Origin: an uncultured Opitutia bacterium
GTDB taxonomy: Bacteria > Verrucomicrobiota > Verrucomicrobiia > Opitutales > Opitutaceae
Length of the DNA: 64,000 bases
Reading direction: 5' to 3'
Assembly (NCBI GenBank): GCA_903896015.1
Contig: CAITWF010000009.1
Span: 100,852-164,851 of the forward strand
In this document: piece after piece, positions 44,225 through 53,960 of the stretch
Position numbering within the stretch: the stretch's first letter is position 1
Layout of the letters: each line of letters starts with the position of its first letter
Notes under the pieces: model-generated
Database searches by the model: none
What the model was told of the DNA's origin: nothing
Seen by the model: the letters and a program-made list of their open reading frames with translations, nothing else
Translations under genes and position numbers: made by a program

Positions 44225-45649
44225 TCACGCGCCGCGCGCCGCCGCGACGTAGCGGCCGATGATTCCGTCGAACGATCCGTTCGTGAAGAAGGCGACGACT
44301 CGCGGCTTGCCCGTTGGCGGCAGCGTGTGCGCGGCGAGTTGATCGAACAGCGACCCATTCGTCACCGCGAAATGAGCCTCGACACCTTGCGTCTCAAGCT
44401 GCTGCGCCACCGCCTCCGGATCGAAACGATCGGACGGGTGGTATTTCTCGGGGCGGTTGAGCGCGCCGATGTAAACCTCGTCGGCCTGCGAGAGCGCGCG
44501 CATGAAAGCATCCTGCATCGTACGCCGCATCGATGTATTTGAGCGCGGCTCGAACACCGCGGTCAGTGTCGCACCCTGAAATCGCGCTCGAAACGATCGC
44601 AGGGTCTCCGCGAGCGCCGTCGGATGGTGGCCAAAATCCTCAATCACCGTGAGCGCGGCACTGATAAACAGCGTTTCCTGCCGACGCTTCACGCCGCGAA
44701 AATCCGCGAGCGCCGAGAGGGAAAGCGCGGTCGGCAGCGCGGGATCGAGAGCAAGCCCCGCCACAGTCGCGGCCATCGCCGCATTGCGCGCATTGAAGAG
44801 GCCCGGCAGCGACCACCTGACATTTGCCCACGGCTCGCCGCGCCAGAGAATTTTGAAGCTCGCGCCCGTTTCCGCCTCCGTGAAATCCACGATGCGTGTG
44901 TCGCAATTTTCCCCGACGCCGACGCGCACCGTCCGCGTCCAACTCGCGGGACCGAGCGCGCGGAGATTGTCGTCGTCGCCGTTAACAATTAGGGCGCCGT
45001 TTCGCGGCACAATGCGCGCGAGATGCTGAAAAGTACGCTGCACATCCGCAAGATCGCGGAAGATGTCAGCGTGATCGAACTCAAGGTTATTGAGCACGGC
45101 GAGGTGCGGCGCATAGTGGATGAACTTGCTGCGCTTGTCGAAAAACGCGCTGTCGTATTCGTCGCCCTCGATCACAAACGGATCACTGGTTGTCCCAAGG
45201 TGCGCGCCGACCGGCGGATCTTGCGGCACGCCACCGATCAAGAATCCAGGATCGCGCGCATTTGCGCGCAGCAAATATGCCGCGAGCGAAGTCGTCGTCG
45301 TCTTGCCGTGCGTGCCGCACACCACGAGATTCTTGCGTTTCGCGAGCACGAGATCGTGCAGCATCGCCGGCAGCGACGTAAACCTGATCGCGCGCGACTC
45401 AAGCAGCCACTCGACCTCGACATTGCCACGCGACATGGCGTTGCCGACCACGACGAGATCGGGTGCGAGTTTTCCCAGTCGCACCGGATCGTAGCCTTCA
45501 AACAGCGAAATTTTGGCCGCAGCGAGCACCGTACTCATCGGCGGATAGACGCCGCTGTCGGCGCCGAGCACTTCGTGACCGGCGGCGCGCGCCAGTAAGG
45601 CCGCGTTGCCCATCGCCGTCCCACAGATGCCCATAAAATAGATCTTCAT
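44225..45649 (-). CDS. mpl: UDP-N-acetylmuramate:L-alanyl-gamma-D-glutamyl-meso-diaminopimelate ligase
   Basis: A 474-residue Mur ligase that rejoins recycled tripeptide to UDP-MurNAc. The ATP loop is GTHGKTTTT (112-120), preceded by an N-terminal MGICGTAMGNAALLARAAGH and followed by FVIEGDEYDSAFFDKRSKF, a hallmark that sets Mpl apart from MurC. The C-terminal FGHHPTALAETLRSF and VAFFTNGSFDGI are also Mpl features. It supports a peptidoglycan recycling pathway and Gram-negative meso-DAP wall. The start at 45649 gives the conserved N-terminus. Confidence 0.93.
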   Translation of the reverse strand: MKIYFMGICGTAMGNAALLARAAGHEVLGADSGVYPPMSTVLAAAKISLFEGYDPVRLGKLAPDLVVVGNAMSRGNVEVEWLLESRAIRFTSLPAMLHDLVLAKRKNLVVCGTHGKTTTTSLAAYLLRANARDPGFLIGGVPQDPPVGAHLGTTSDPFVIEGDEYDSAFFDKRSKFIHYAPHLAVLNNLEFDHADIFRDLADVQRTFQHLARIVPRNGALIVNGDDDNLRALGPASWTRTVRVGVGENCDTRIVDFTEAETGASFKILWRGEPWANVRWSLPGLFNARNAAMAATVAGLALDPALPTALSLSALADFRGVKRRQETLFISAALTVIEDFGHHPTALAETLRSFRARFQGATLTAVFEPRSNTSMRRTMQDAFMRALSQADEVYIGALNRPEKYHPSDRFDPEAVAQQLETQGVEAHFAVTNGSLFDQLAAHTLPPTGKPRVVAFFTNGSFDGIIGRYVAAARGA

Positions 45650-45931
45650 CGTCGGAATTGAGGCCAGTCTGACACATGGAGCGCACTCAAAGTCGAGTCC
45701 ACGCACCTGAAAACCCCTCAAAACTCAAAATCTGCACTTGTCACAAACTGTTTTACTGGACGAACGCCCCTCGGCAAAACGACGGTGCAAGCAAATAATC
45801 ACGCGAACTACTGCGAATTGGCTGCTACGCAACTCTACGTAGACACCCTTAGCGTATTCCGCGCAAAAATGACTCGCCAAAATATGCGCATATCAAATGC
45901 TTTCGCGCATCAGATACCTGCGCCTCACCCG

Positions 45932-47314
45932 ATGACTCTCCCGCACAAGTCCCGCCCATTCTCCGCTGCCACCCGCAGCGCGATGGGGATGCGTGCGGGC
46001 GAGCGTGGTGCGGCGATGCTCGCGGCGCTCTGTTTCGCGCTGGTTCTGGCAATCGTTTTGAGTAGCTACATCTCGATGTGCTACCAGAGCCTCAAGATGA
46101 GTTCACGCAACGCGAACAGCGGCCACAGCGTCGAACTCGCGGAGACTGGCATGGAGGAAGCGCTCTGGGCTCTGCACAACAATGACTGGACTGGCTGGAG
46201 CATCAGCAATCGCACGGCCACGAAGACCATCTCCGGGTTCACGTTCGACTCCAACACCACGGGCAACGCCACTCTCTCAATCGCCAATTACGACGGCGTG
46301 GTGGCCACGCGCTCAATTACGGTCACGGGCACGACCTCGTTCACAAAGGCAGATGGTTCGACGGAAACACAAAGCCGCACCCTGACCTCGACCGCTACGC
46401 AGGCCCCGCTTTTCACCAACGCCATCGCAGCCGTCGGCAATACGACGTCGACCTACAACGGTGTCGTGAGCTTTGGCGCCGCAGGCACGATCGACAGCTA
46501 CGATTCTTCGATCGACATCAACGCCTCCTCCCCTGGATTTTCAGCGGTTGTTGCCTCCACGTCCAACGTCACGTCGTCAAACACAGTTCAGATGAACAAC
46601 GTGAACATCAAGGGCTACGTGGCGACCCTCAGTGCCGGTCCTTCCTACAGCACGAGCGCCACACTCTACGGCCCCTCCTCCCCTTTGATGCCGAAGATCG
46701 ATACGAGTCGTGTGACGACCAGTCCGTACCAAGCACAGTTCGGAGTGGTCACCCCGTCCGCTCCGACTCCGCTCAACAATGGCTCGCAGACCATTGGCAC
46801 GGCCGGCGCTTCGACGCCGACTTATTACTACTATGCCGGTAACTACAAGCTCACCACCGGACAGACCCTCACCGTCAACGGCCCCGTCGTAATCGTAATT
46901 TCGGGCTACCTTTGGGTCGATGGCGCAGGTTCCAATAATAGCGGTGGTCTAATTCACGTAACTTCGACAGGATCGCTGACAATTTTCCTCGCTGGTGACA
47001 TGCGCATCGATGGGGGCGGGATCACCAATGATACTAAGTTGCCCAAGAACGTCGCGATTCTCGGTCAAACGAACAATACCAACGACATGGAGTTCTGGAC
47101 GACAGTCCCGTTTTACGGAGTGATGTACCTGCCCCAAGCCCGCTTGGTTTTCACCAACAACCCGACCTACTATGGTGCGCTCGTCGCCCAGGCTGTTACC
47201 TTTGGCGCCACGAGTTCGCCGACCTTCCACTACGACACGAACCTGCGCAACGTCGCCTTCTCCGGAATCGACACGCCGTTCGCAGTCGCCAACTGGCGCG
47301 AGGTTTCTCCGTAA
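45932..47314 (+). CDS. PilX-like exported protein, DUF7305-type
   Basis: About 460 residues from the Met at 45932 (other starts at 45869 or 45983 are possible). The N-terminal part ERGAAMLAALCFALVLAIVLSSYISM is a pilin-like/PilX membrane segment after a short positively charged stretch; the remainder is Ser/Thr/Asn/Gly-rich beta structure with GPVVIVISGYLWVDGAG and YGVMYLPQARLVF, resembling the repetitive C-terminal domain in type IV pilus assembly proteins. Base composition is visibly less GC-rich than its neighbours. No partner pilus genes are near. Function is inferred from the N-terminus. Confidence 0.7.
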   Translation: MTLPHKSRPFSAATRSAMGMRAGERGAAMLAALCFALVLAIVLSSYISMCYQSLKMSSRNANSGHSVELAETGMEEALWALHNNDWTGWSISNRTATKTISGFTFDSNTTGNATLSIANYDGVVATRSITVTGTTSFTKADGSTETQSRTLTSTATQAPLFTNAIAAVGNTTSTYNGVVSFGAAGTIDSYDSSIDINASSPGFSAVVASTSNVTSSNTVQMNNVNIKGYVATLSAGPSYSTSATLYGPSSPLMPKIDTSRVTTSPYQAQFGVVTPSAPTPLNNGSQTIGTAGASTPTYYYYAGNYKLTTGQTLTVNGPVVIVISGYLWVDGAGSNNSGGLIHVTSTGSLTIFLAGDMRIDGGGITNDTKLPKNVAILGQTNNTNDMEFWTTVPFYGVMYLPQARLVFTNNPTYYGALVAQAVTFGATSSPTFHYDTNLRNVAFSGIDTPFAVANWREVSP

Positions 47315-47554
47315 GCGCAGCACCGGTTTCGGACAGGAATTGCTCGGCTCGGTGGTCGCTTCGGAGAGCCAAGCGCAACGGGATTGGGCCGTGACGCGGA
47401 GGCTACTGAGACACGGTGCAGCCCGCGGAAGAAAAGGCCGCTGAGCACGCGTCGGTCGAATGCAGCGGGACCAATCGCTTGGTCGCTCGGCCAATTTTTC
47501 TGTTTTCGTTGTCGGGGAGTTCCCTATCTCTGGTGGCGCCGTCTCAGCCCCCGC

Positions 47555-48748
47555 ATGTCCGCCTCTACCCCGCCCTCCCGTTCACTGAATACTTTCCGCC
47601 GAACTGTCCTCACGCTCGGCGTACTGGCCGCACTCGGCTGGGGCGGACATTGGGTGTGGAAACAGATTAGCCCGGGTCTCTTCGGCAACAAGCGCGAGGA
47701 GAAAGTCACTACAGCCAAGGTGAAGCCGGCGACGATCGCGGAAGAAATCGTGAGTGTCGGGCGCATCCGCGCCGTGTTTTCGACCGAGTTGCGCGCCGAA
47801 ATCAATGGCCGCATCACCAAGCTCATCGCGACCGACGGGCAGCAGGTAAAGAAGGACCAGGAAATCCTGAAGCTCGACCAGACCGACTGGCTGACGCAAC
47901 TGATGGAAGCCGATCACAACATCATCGTGGCCAAACTGCAGGCGGAACGCGCCCAGCGCGACTTCGACCGCCAGTCTGATCTCAAACGACGGGCACTGAT
48001 TACGGACAAGGACTTTGAGGAAGCGCGCATTAGTTTCGCACTCGCTGATAACAATTCGGCGATTTGTGAGGCACGGGCGGCCAACCTCCGCGACAAACTA
48101 GCCAAGACCATCATCACCGCCCCGCACGGCGGCACCCTGCTTTTCAAGGATCTTACCGAAGGTCAGGTCATCACGAGCGCTGCGTCGCAAAACGGCGGCA
48201 CGCTCCTCGGAGAGGTCGCCGATCTTTCGGCGCTCATGGTCCGCACGAATATCAACGAAATCGACGTCGCACGCCTAAAGGTCGGGGACGCCGCGCACGT
48301 GCGCATCGACCCGCTGCGCGGACTCACACTCAATGGCATCGTGCGGCGCATCGCCACTAGCGCCACCGAAAGCCAGGTGGATCGCACCCGACTATTTCCG
48401 ATTGATGTGGTGCTCGACGCCAGCGACGCCCGTCTGCGCCCCGGGATGTCGGCGACGGTCACCTTTACTCTGGCGCGCGCAGAAAATACGCCGGCACTGC
48501 CGTTGACCTCAGTCTTCTCCAATGCCGATTCCGTTCGCTACGTCTTCGTCAAGAAAGGCGAAAACTATGAGGCGCGCGTCATCGAAACCGGCATCGCCGA
48601 CACGCGCCGCATCCAGGTGCTCGCTGGTCTGGAAGTCGGTGACGAAGTCGCATTGACGCGGCCGCTCACGTTCGACGGAGAGTTGCCTGCCGTTGGGAGC
48701 AGCCCCGCCGGCAACTCCAGCAACCGGTCCGCCGGCACCTCGCGCTGA
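47555..48748 (+). CDS. second membrane-fusion/efflux adaptor (HlyD/MacA type)
   Basis: A 397-residue adaptor with an N-terminal anchor (TVLTLGVLAALGWGGHWVW, about 18-38), lipoyl halves flanking a coiled-coil (TQLMEADHNIIVAKLQAERA), and a barrel with RPGMSATVTFTLA. VSVGRIRAVFSTELRAEI marks its beta-barrel start. It is followed 9 bases later by a MacB-type permease. Unlike the 33-36.6 kb set there is no ATPase gene here. The ATG at 47555 is chosen for the anchor. The 240-base gap before it holds nothing I recognise. Confidence 0.85.
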   Translation: MSASTPPSRSLNTFRRTVLTLGVLAALGWGGHWVWKQISPGLFGNKREEKVTTAKVKPATIAEEIVSVGRIRAVFSTELRAEINGRITKLIATDGQQVKKDQEILKLDQTDWLTQLMEADHNIIVAKLQAERAQRDFDRQSDLKRRALITDKDFEEARISFALADNNSAICEARAANLRDKLAKTIITAPHGGTLLFKDLTEGQVITSAASQNGGTLLGEVADLSALMVRTNINEIDVARLKVGDAAHVRIDPLRGLTLNGIVRRIATSATESQVDRTRLFPIDVVLDASDARLRPGMSATVTFTLARAENTPALPLTSVFSNADSVRYVFVKKGENYEARVIETGIADTRRIQVLAGLEVGDEVALTRPLTFDGELPAVGSSPAGNSSNRSAGTSR

Positions 48749-48757
48749 GCGTTTCCC

Positions 48758-49993
48758 ATGCGTTCGATCTGGCTCGGCTTTACCAGCGGCATCGGCGAGG
48801 TGCTGGCGCATAAGCTCCGATCATTCCTCACTTTGTTTGGCATCGTGCTCGGCGCCGCGTCGCTCGTCGGCATGCTCGGCGTTGTGAAAGGCCTCTTGAG
48901 CGGCTGGGAAACGATGATCTACCAGTCGGGCGGCATCGAGCGCATCGACATCGGCAACAAGCCGCCGCCGGACAGCCAGCGCGAGATCGCGCCGATTTCG
49001 CCCGGTCGAACGCTCAACGATGTTCGCGCCATCCTCGCCGCCGTACCGCTCGCGAAGCGCGTTACCGCCGAGGTCAACCTGCAGAACGGAGGCCGGCTTT
49101 TCTTCCAGGGTCGCAACGCCTGGTCGCAGCCACGCGGTGTGCTGCCCGCCACGTTCGCGATGGATCGTATCACGGTCGCCGACGGACGGCTCATCGGCGA
49201 CTACGACCTCGAGCAGCAAACGCAGGTCATTATTCTCGGCAGCAGCATCGCGCGCCAGTTGTTCCAGCGCGGCCTTGATCCGATGTCCCGGGTGCTAACG
49301 CTCAACGGCCTGCCGTTCACCGTCATTGGCGTGCTGCCGGAATACGCGTCGCGCGGCGGTGACAACGATTCCGTCAGCGAACGCAACTACTCCGTCTTTA
49401 TCCCGCTCACGACCGCGCAGACCTTGTTCAAGGCCGACGAGAAACTCGACGTGCTGAGCGTGCAACTCAACGCTATCGAGGACATGCCGGCCGCGCTGCA
49501 GCAGATCACTAACGTGCTCACGCACACGCATCGCGGCGTGCAGGACGTGCGGCTCCAAACGCGGGAGGCGCTGCTCCAGCAATTCGAGGAGACGCGCAAC
49601 AGTTATGTCTATTCTCTGGGGGGCGTGGCGGTCATCGGGCTCATCGTGGGCGGCATCGGCATCATGAACGTCATGCTCGCCTCGATCAGTGAGCGCGTCC
49701 GCGAGATCGGCGTGCGTCGTGCCCTCGGCGCAAAGCGCCGCGACATCCTGATCCAAATCCTGGCCGAATCACTGACCCTCGCCGTCGGCGGAGGGATTTT
49801 CGGCATGATCGCCAGCGTGGGATTGATCCTGCTTCTCCAAAAAGTTGTCGTCGAGTCCAACCGGCCGGAGCTTTCGCCCGCAGCGATGTTCATCGGCATT
49901 ATTTGCAGCAGTGTCGTCGGGGTGCTGGCCGGACTCTACCCCGCGATTCGCGCCTCGTTGCTCCCGGTCGTCGAAGCGCTGCGGACAGATTGA
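48758..49993 (+). CDS. second MacB/FtsX-type ABC permease
   Basis: A 411-residue membrane protein with the MacB layout: TM1 (FLTLFGIVLGAASLVGML), a large periplasmic domain (about 45-280), and three C-terminal TM segments, the first VIGLIVGGIGIMNVMLASI followed by EIGVRRALGAKRRDIL. The C-terminus LYPAIRASLLPVVEALR is typical. The partner ATPase must be supplied by another locus, perhaps the one at 34574-35353. With the upstream adaptor it could belong to a MacAB- or LolCDE-like export system. Confidence 0.88.
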   Translation: MRSIWLGFTSGIGEVLAHKLRSFLTLFGIVLGAASLVGMLGVVKGLLSGWETMIYQSGGIERIDIGNKPPPDSQREIAPISPGRTLNDVRAILAAVPLAKRVTAEVNLQNGGRLFFQGRNAWSQPRGVLPATFAMDRITVADGRLIGDYDLEQQTQVIILGSSIARQLFQRGLDPMSRVLTLNGLPFTVIGVLPEYASRGGDNDSVSERNYSVFIPLTTAQTLFKADEKLDVLSVQLNAIEDMPAALQQITNVLTHTHRGVQDVRLQTREALLQQFEETRNSYVYSLGGVAVIGLIVGGIGIMNVMLASISERVREIGVRRALGAKRRDILIQILAESLTLAVGGGIFGMIASVGLILLLQKVVVESNRPELSPAAMFIGIICSSVVGVLAGLYPAIRASLLPVVEALRTD

Positions 49994-50213
49994 GGCGCTG
50001 AGTTTTGATGCGCGCGTCACGGCCGCTTCACGCTCGAGTGCGGAGATCTGCGCACGTTTCTCGATCCGTTCAACGCCTACCACCATGAAAACGTCATCGG
50101 TTTCGACACAACGTAGCCATCAGTGGCGCCACGGTCACCGACGCGGAGACCCTGCGCTAACAACTGCCGCTGCTCCCCCGTCTCGGGGCCGAGTAGATTT
50201 TTTAGCCCACGGG

Positions 50214-52487
50214 TTAGCTTAGGCTCATCGGATCAACGTCTATCACCTGCGTGATGTCATCGGGCCACGCGAAGTCGGCGCGCAGCTTCGCAAGTTCCGG
50301 TACGACCTTCGTTACTGCGTTGGTGAAATACCAAAGCTGCCAGCGATACTCGTCCTTAATCTTTTCGATCGGCGAGGGCGATGGACCACGCAGATCGACG
50401 CGCGCGCCGAGCGTTTTTTCGACAAGTTTCGCCCACTGCTCCGCGAAAAACTTCAACTTCTCCGGATTCGGCCCGCGAAAGAGGTGATGGATCAAATGGC
50501 GGGTCGGCGGATAGTGAAAGTCCCGGCGAATCTTCATCTCGGCCGCGGCGAAACCCGCGTAGTCCGCATGCCGCGAAAACTGAATCGCCTCCGCCTGCGG
50601 TGTAAAGGTCTGCACGATCACTTCGCCTGCGCGATCGCCGCGACCGGCACGGCCCGCGACCTGCACGAGCAGTTGAAACGTCCGCTCGTTCGCCCGAAAA
50701 TCCGGCACGTGCATCGAAATGTCCGCATCGACGAGACCGACCAGTGTGACGTTCGGAAAGTCGAGCCCCTTGCCGATCATCTGCGTGCCGACGAGCACAT
50801 CGATCTTGCCGGCACGGAACTGCGCGAGCACTTCGCGGAAGCGGTTCTTCTTCGACATCGTGTCGGTGTCCATGCGCTCGACATGCGCCCGCGGCAGCAC
50901 GCGTTTGACCGCCTCCTCGACGCGTTGCGTGCCCAGGCCTTTCCAGCGAATTTCGGGCGCGGCGCATTGCGGGCAGCGCACCGGCGCCGCGCGCTGATCG
51001 CCGCAGAGGTGGCAGCGCAGCGTCTCATCCGTGCGATGGTAAGTCATCGCGATGCTGCAATGCCGGCACTCCTCCACGTGCCCGCACTTCGTGCACTGCA
51101 TCGACGACGAGTAACCGCGGCGGTTGATGAAGAGTATCGTCTGCTCGCGTTTCTCAAACCGGTCCTGCATCGCGCGGACCAGTTTTCCCGACAACGACGG
51201 CAACGCGCGCTGCTTCGCCGCCTCGATCCGCAGATCGACGATGTCGATGTGCGGGAGCTGGCGCGCATCGACGCGCTGCTTCAATTCCAGCAACGAATAT
51301 TTCCCCGCCTGCGCGTTTGCGTAACTTTCGAGCGAAGGCGTCGCCGAGCCGAGCAACGCCACCGCGCCGGCGAGCTTCGCCCGCATGACCGCCACGTCGC
51401 GGCCATGGTAGCGGGGAGTTTCATCCTGCTTGTAGGCGGGCTCGTGTTCCTCATCTACGACGATGAGCCCGAGATTCTGCACCGGCGCAAAAATCGCCGA
51501 GCGTGCTCCCACTACGACTCGCGCCTCGCCCGTCGCCAGCGCCAGCCAGCCGTCGAGTCGCTCACCTTCGCTGAGATGACTGTGCCAGACGACGCACCGG
51601 TGCCCCGGCGCGATGGCCTCCAGCCGCGAACGCAGCCGTGCGACGGTCTGCGGTGTGAGGGCAACCTCCGGAACGAGAAAGACGACGCCGCCGCCCGCGC
51701 GCAGCACCGCGTCGATCGCACGCAGGTAGACCTCGGTCTTGCCCGATCCCGTAACGCCATGCAGCAGGGTCACGTTGAATTTTCCCTGCGCGATCGTTGC
51801 CGCCAGTGCCGACACCGCCGTGGCCTGCTCGCTGTTGAGCACATGCGGCTGCGCTGCGACCAGCTCGCCCGTTGAATGATCGTCGGCGTAGGCGATGCGC
51901 TCGATGCGGGCCGTCTCCTCGCGCACCGCACCACGTTTCACGAGCGCCGCCACGACCGCAGCCGTGATCCCGAGCCGGGAGAGCACGAGCGATTTCTTCT
52001 GTGGGCGAAATTGCTGCGCGAGGAGCCGGTAAAGCCGAGCCTGCTGTGGCGCGCGCTTTTCCAATGCAGTCAACTCCTCCGCCGTCAGCGGTTGCGCCAC
52101 CGCCAGCGATTTCTCCTGCTTCAACCCCGCACCGCGCCGCACCGCCGCGGGAATCATCGTTTCGATGATGCTGTCGAGTCCGCACGCGTAGTAACCCGCC
52201 ATCCAGCGGGCGAGCCCGAGTAGATCCGCCGTGAGCGCAGGAAACGGATGCACGAGCTGCGTGACCGTCTTCAATCGATCGACCGGAAAGTCCTTCGGCG
52301 CGCCGATCTCGCCCACGATGCCCAGATGCAGCGTATGCATGATCGGCACCCGCACGAGCGAGCCCACGCGCACGCCGTCGCGCATCGTGTCGGGCACGCG
52401 GTAATGCAGCAGCTTGTCGAAGCCGGCGAGCGGATGGACGCCAACGATCATTCCCGCGATCACGGCGGGCGCGGACGCACGTGGCAA
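50214..52487 (-). CDS. priA: primosomal replication protein N' (PriA helicase)
   Basis: A 757-residue DEEH-box helicase that reloads the replisome at stalled forks. Walker A is [12 protein letters not shown], the motif II VVDEEHEPAYKQDE follows, and zinc-binding Cys blocks CTKCGHVEECRHC and CHLCGDQ with CPQC appear, then GRAGRGDRAGEVIV. The N-terminal 3'-DNA-binding domain (LLHYRVPDTMRDGVRVGSLV) is intact. The start at 52487 or the next Met (52451) are both possible. It is divergent from the small TPR gene. Confidence 0.95.
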   Translation of the reverse strand: MPRASAPAVIAGMIVGVHPLAGFDKLLHYRVPDTMRDGVRVGSLVRVPIMHTLHLGIVGEIGAPKDFPVDRLKTVTQLVHPFPALTADLLGLARWMAGYYACGLDSIIETMIPAAVRRGAGLKQEKSLAVAQPLTAEELTALEKRAPQQARLYRLLAQQFRPQKKSLVLSRLGITAAVVAALVKRGAVREETARIERIAYADDHSTGELVAAQPHVLNSEQATAVSALAATIAQGKFNVTLLHGVTGSGKTEVYLRAIDAVLRAGGGVVFLVPEVALTPQTVARLRSRLEAIAPGHRCVVWHSHLSEGERLDGWLALATGEARVVVGARSAIFAPVQNLGLIVVDEEHEPAYKQDETPRYHGRDVAVMRAKLAGAVALLGSATPSLESYANAQAGKYSLLELKQRVDARQLPHIDIVDLRIEAAKQRALPSLSGKLVRAMQDRFEKREQTILFINRRGYSSSMQCTKCGHVEECRHCSIAMTYHRTDETLRCHLCGDQRAAPVRCPQCAAPEIRWKGLGTQRVEEAVKRVLPRAHVERMDTDTMSKKNRFREVLAQFRAGKIDVLVGTQMIGKGLDFPNVTLVGLVDADISMHVPDFRANERTFQLLVQVAGRAGRGDRAGEVIVQTFTPQAEAIQFSRHADYAGFAAAEMKIRRDFHYPPTRHLIHHLFRGPNPEKLKFFAEQWAKLVEKTLGARVDLRGPSPSPIEKIKDEYRWQLWYFTNAVTKVVPELAKLRADFAWPDDITQVIDVDPMSLS

Positions 52488-52548
52488 GCGAGTAGCCGTC
52501 GCAGCGCACGATTGACACGCGCTGCGTCAACGCATTTTCAGAAAGCCA

Positions 52549-52923
52549 ATGTCCCGCGCGCCCAAGTCCGATCCGGAATTCGAAATCGCCTTTTACGAGT
52601 CCGTCCTCCGCCGCGATGCCAGCTACAGCGATGTGATCGAACTGCTCGGCGGGCTCTACACGAAGCAAGGCCGCATCGCCGACGGCCTGAAAATGGATCG
52701 CCGCCTCGTCAAACTGCAGCCGGACAACGCTACCGCGCACTACAACCTCGCGTGCAGCCTTGCCCTCGTCCGCCGCAAACGCGACGCCCTCCGTTCACTC
52801 CAACAGGCAATCACGCTCGGCTACCGCGACTACGACTGGATGCTCCAAGATCCCGATCTCGACGAACTGAAAAAACACCCCGAGTTCGTCACGCTGCTCG
52901 CCCAACTGAAGCCGCAGAGTTGA
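52549..52923 (+). CDS. small TPR protein
   Basis: A 124-residue protein made of about two and a half TPR-like helices: DVIELLGGLYTKQGRIADGL, RRLVKLQPDNATAHYNLACS and RSLQQAITLGYRDYDWML. There is no signal peptide or membrane segment. It begins 61 bases from the divergent priA start. The motif LQPDNATAHYNLACSLAL with a C-terminal LDELKKHPEFVTLLAQ is a common layout in short bacterial TPR proteins of unknown function, which act as protein adaptors. Confidence 0.8.
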   Translation: MSRAPKSDPEFEIAFYESVLRRDASYSDVIELLGGLYTKQGRIADGLKMDRRLVKLQPDNATAHYNLACSLALVRRKRDALRSLQQAITLGYRDYDWMLQDPDLDELKKHPEFVTLLAQLKPQS

Positions 52924-52931
52924 CCGCAGGG

Positions 52932-53960
52932 TCACTTCAGCCCGAACAGCTGCTGGAGCACGATTTCTAGATCCTTGCCGGCGGTCCACGTGCCGCGACG
53001 CGACACGGCGATGGATTTGCTGTGCTCGCGCTTCAGCAGGTCGGCGTTGACCTCGACGAATTGCGGCTGGTCGGGCTGAGCGCCGAGCACCTCCAACGCG
53101 GTGAGCGGCGTCCAAGAGAACGGCACACCAGTCCAATTACAGCGAATTTCCCAGCCGGCCACGCCGCCGAGTGGAATCGGCTTGGTGAGCAACGACGGGT
53201 AGCGCGCCGCGAAATCCGGCACACGATGCGTCGCAATTCGGATGCGCACCGCGGTCGTCATCTTGGAAAAATAATCCTGAAACGTGTCCACGCGCCGCGC
53301 GCGCCAGGCGTTGAGAAAATCGAGCGGGTCGATACCCATAAGGTTCATGCCATTCCAGGCGCCGTGATCGTTCCGGCTGCCGAATTTCTTTCGCGCATAC
53401 CAAGTTTCAAAATCACGGGTGATCATGAGCCCGATCTCGAAATGCAGGTGTGCGCGATCAACCGGGATCATGTAGCCGCCCGAACTGTGGCCCATTAGAC
53501 CGAGAACGTCGCCGCGTTTTACAACCGCACCCTCGCGCAGGCCGGGGGCGATGCGCGCGAGGTGCGCGTAAAGGGTGTAGACCGCGGGCGTCTGCTCCGG
53601 GTGCTCGAGCACGATGTAGCGCCCGTAGTTGCTGTCGCCCGCGCTGGAATTGATGTGGCGGACGATGCCGTTCATCGCCGCAAAGACGCTGTCGGCCGGC
53701 TCGCCGCGCCGGTCGCGCGCGAGGCATTTCATGTCGATACCCTCGTGGAAACGCGTGCCGCCGCTGCGCACCCCGCCAAACGTGCCCGACTCGGGCTCGC
53801 CCGACCCGGCGTGCTGCACGTAGTCGGCCAGCGGCCGGCCCTCGGCCCACGCGGGATTCGGGGTCGGCCAAATGATTTCCACGCGATCGGCGGCGCGCGC
53901 GGCCCCGCTGACGGCAAGCGCCAGGCAAAATAAAATTCTCAACGATTGCGTCCCGCTCAT
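52932..53960 (-). CDS. exported M23-family metallopeptidase
   Basis: A 342-residue protein with a signal peptide (residues 1-23, LFCLALAVSGAARA). The M23 (lysostaphin-type) core has HxxxD as H72-D76 in FHEGID, and HxH as H171/H173 in RAHLHFEIG, so all zinc ligands are present. The N-terminal half is the peptidase; the remaining 150 residues are beta-rich. Such enzymes cut peptidoglycan cross-bridges. It is the last gene of a four-gene operon and overlaps the lipoprotein gene by 4 bases. Confidence 0.88.
   Translation of the reverse strand: MSGTQSLRILFCLALAVSGAARAADRVEIIWPTPNPAWAEGRPLADYVQHAGSGEPESGTFGGVRSGGTRFHEGIDMKCLARDRRGEPADSVFAAMNGIVRHINSSAGDSNYGRYIVLEHPEQTPAVYTLYAHLARIAPGLREGAVVKRGDVLGLMGHSSGGYMIPVDRAHLHFEIGLMITRDFETWYARKKFGSRNDHGAWNGMNLMGIDPLDFLNAWRARRVDTFQDYFSKMTTAVRIRIATHRVPDFAARYPSLLTKPIPLGGVAGWEIRCNWTGVPFSWTPLTALEVLGAQPDQPQFVEVNADLLKREHSKSIAVSRRGTWTAGKDLEIVLQQLFGLK

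Noticed and set aside
49994..50213. Possible gene remnant between the second permease and priA
   Set aside because: A short stretch reads protein-like (LRTFLDPFNAYHHENVIGFD) but is too brief to identify.
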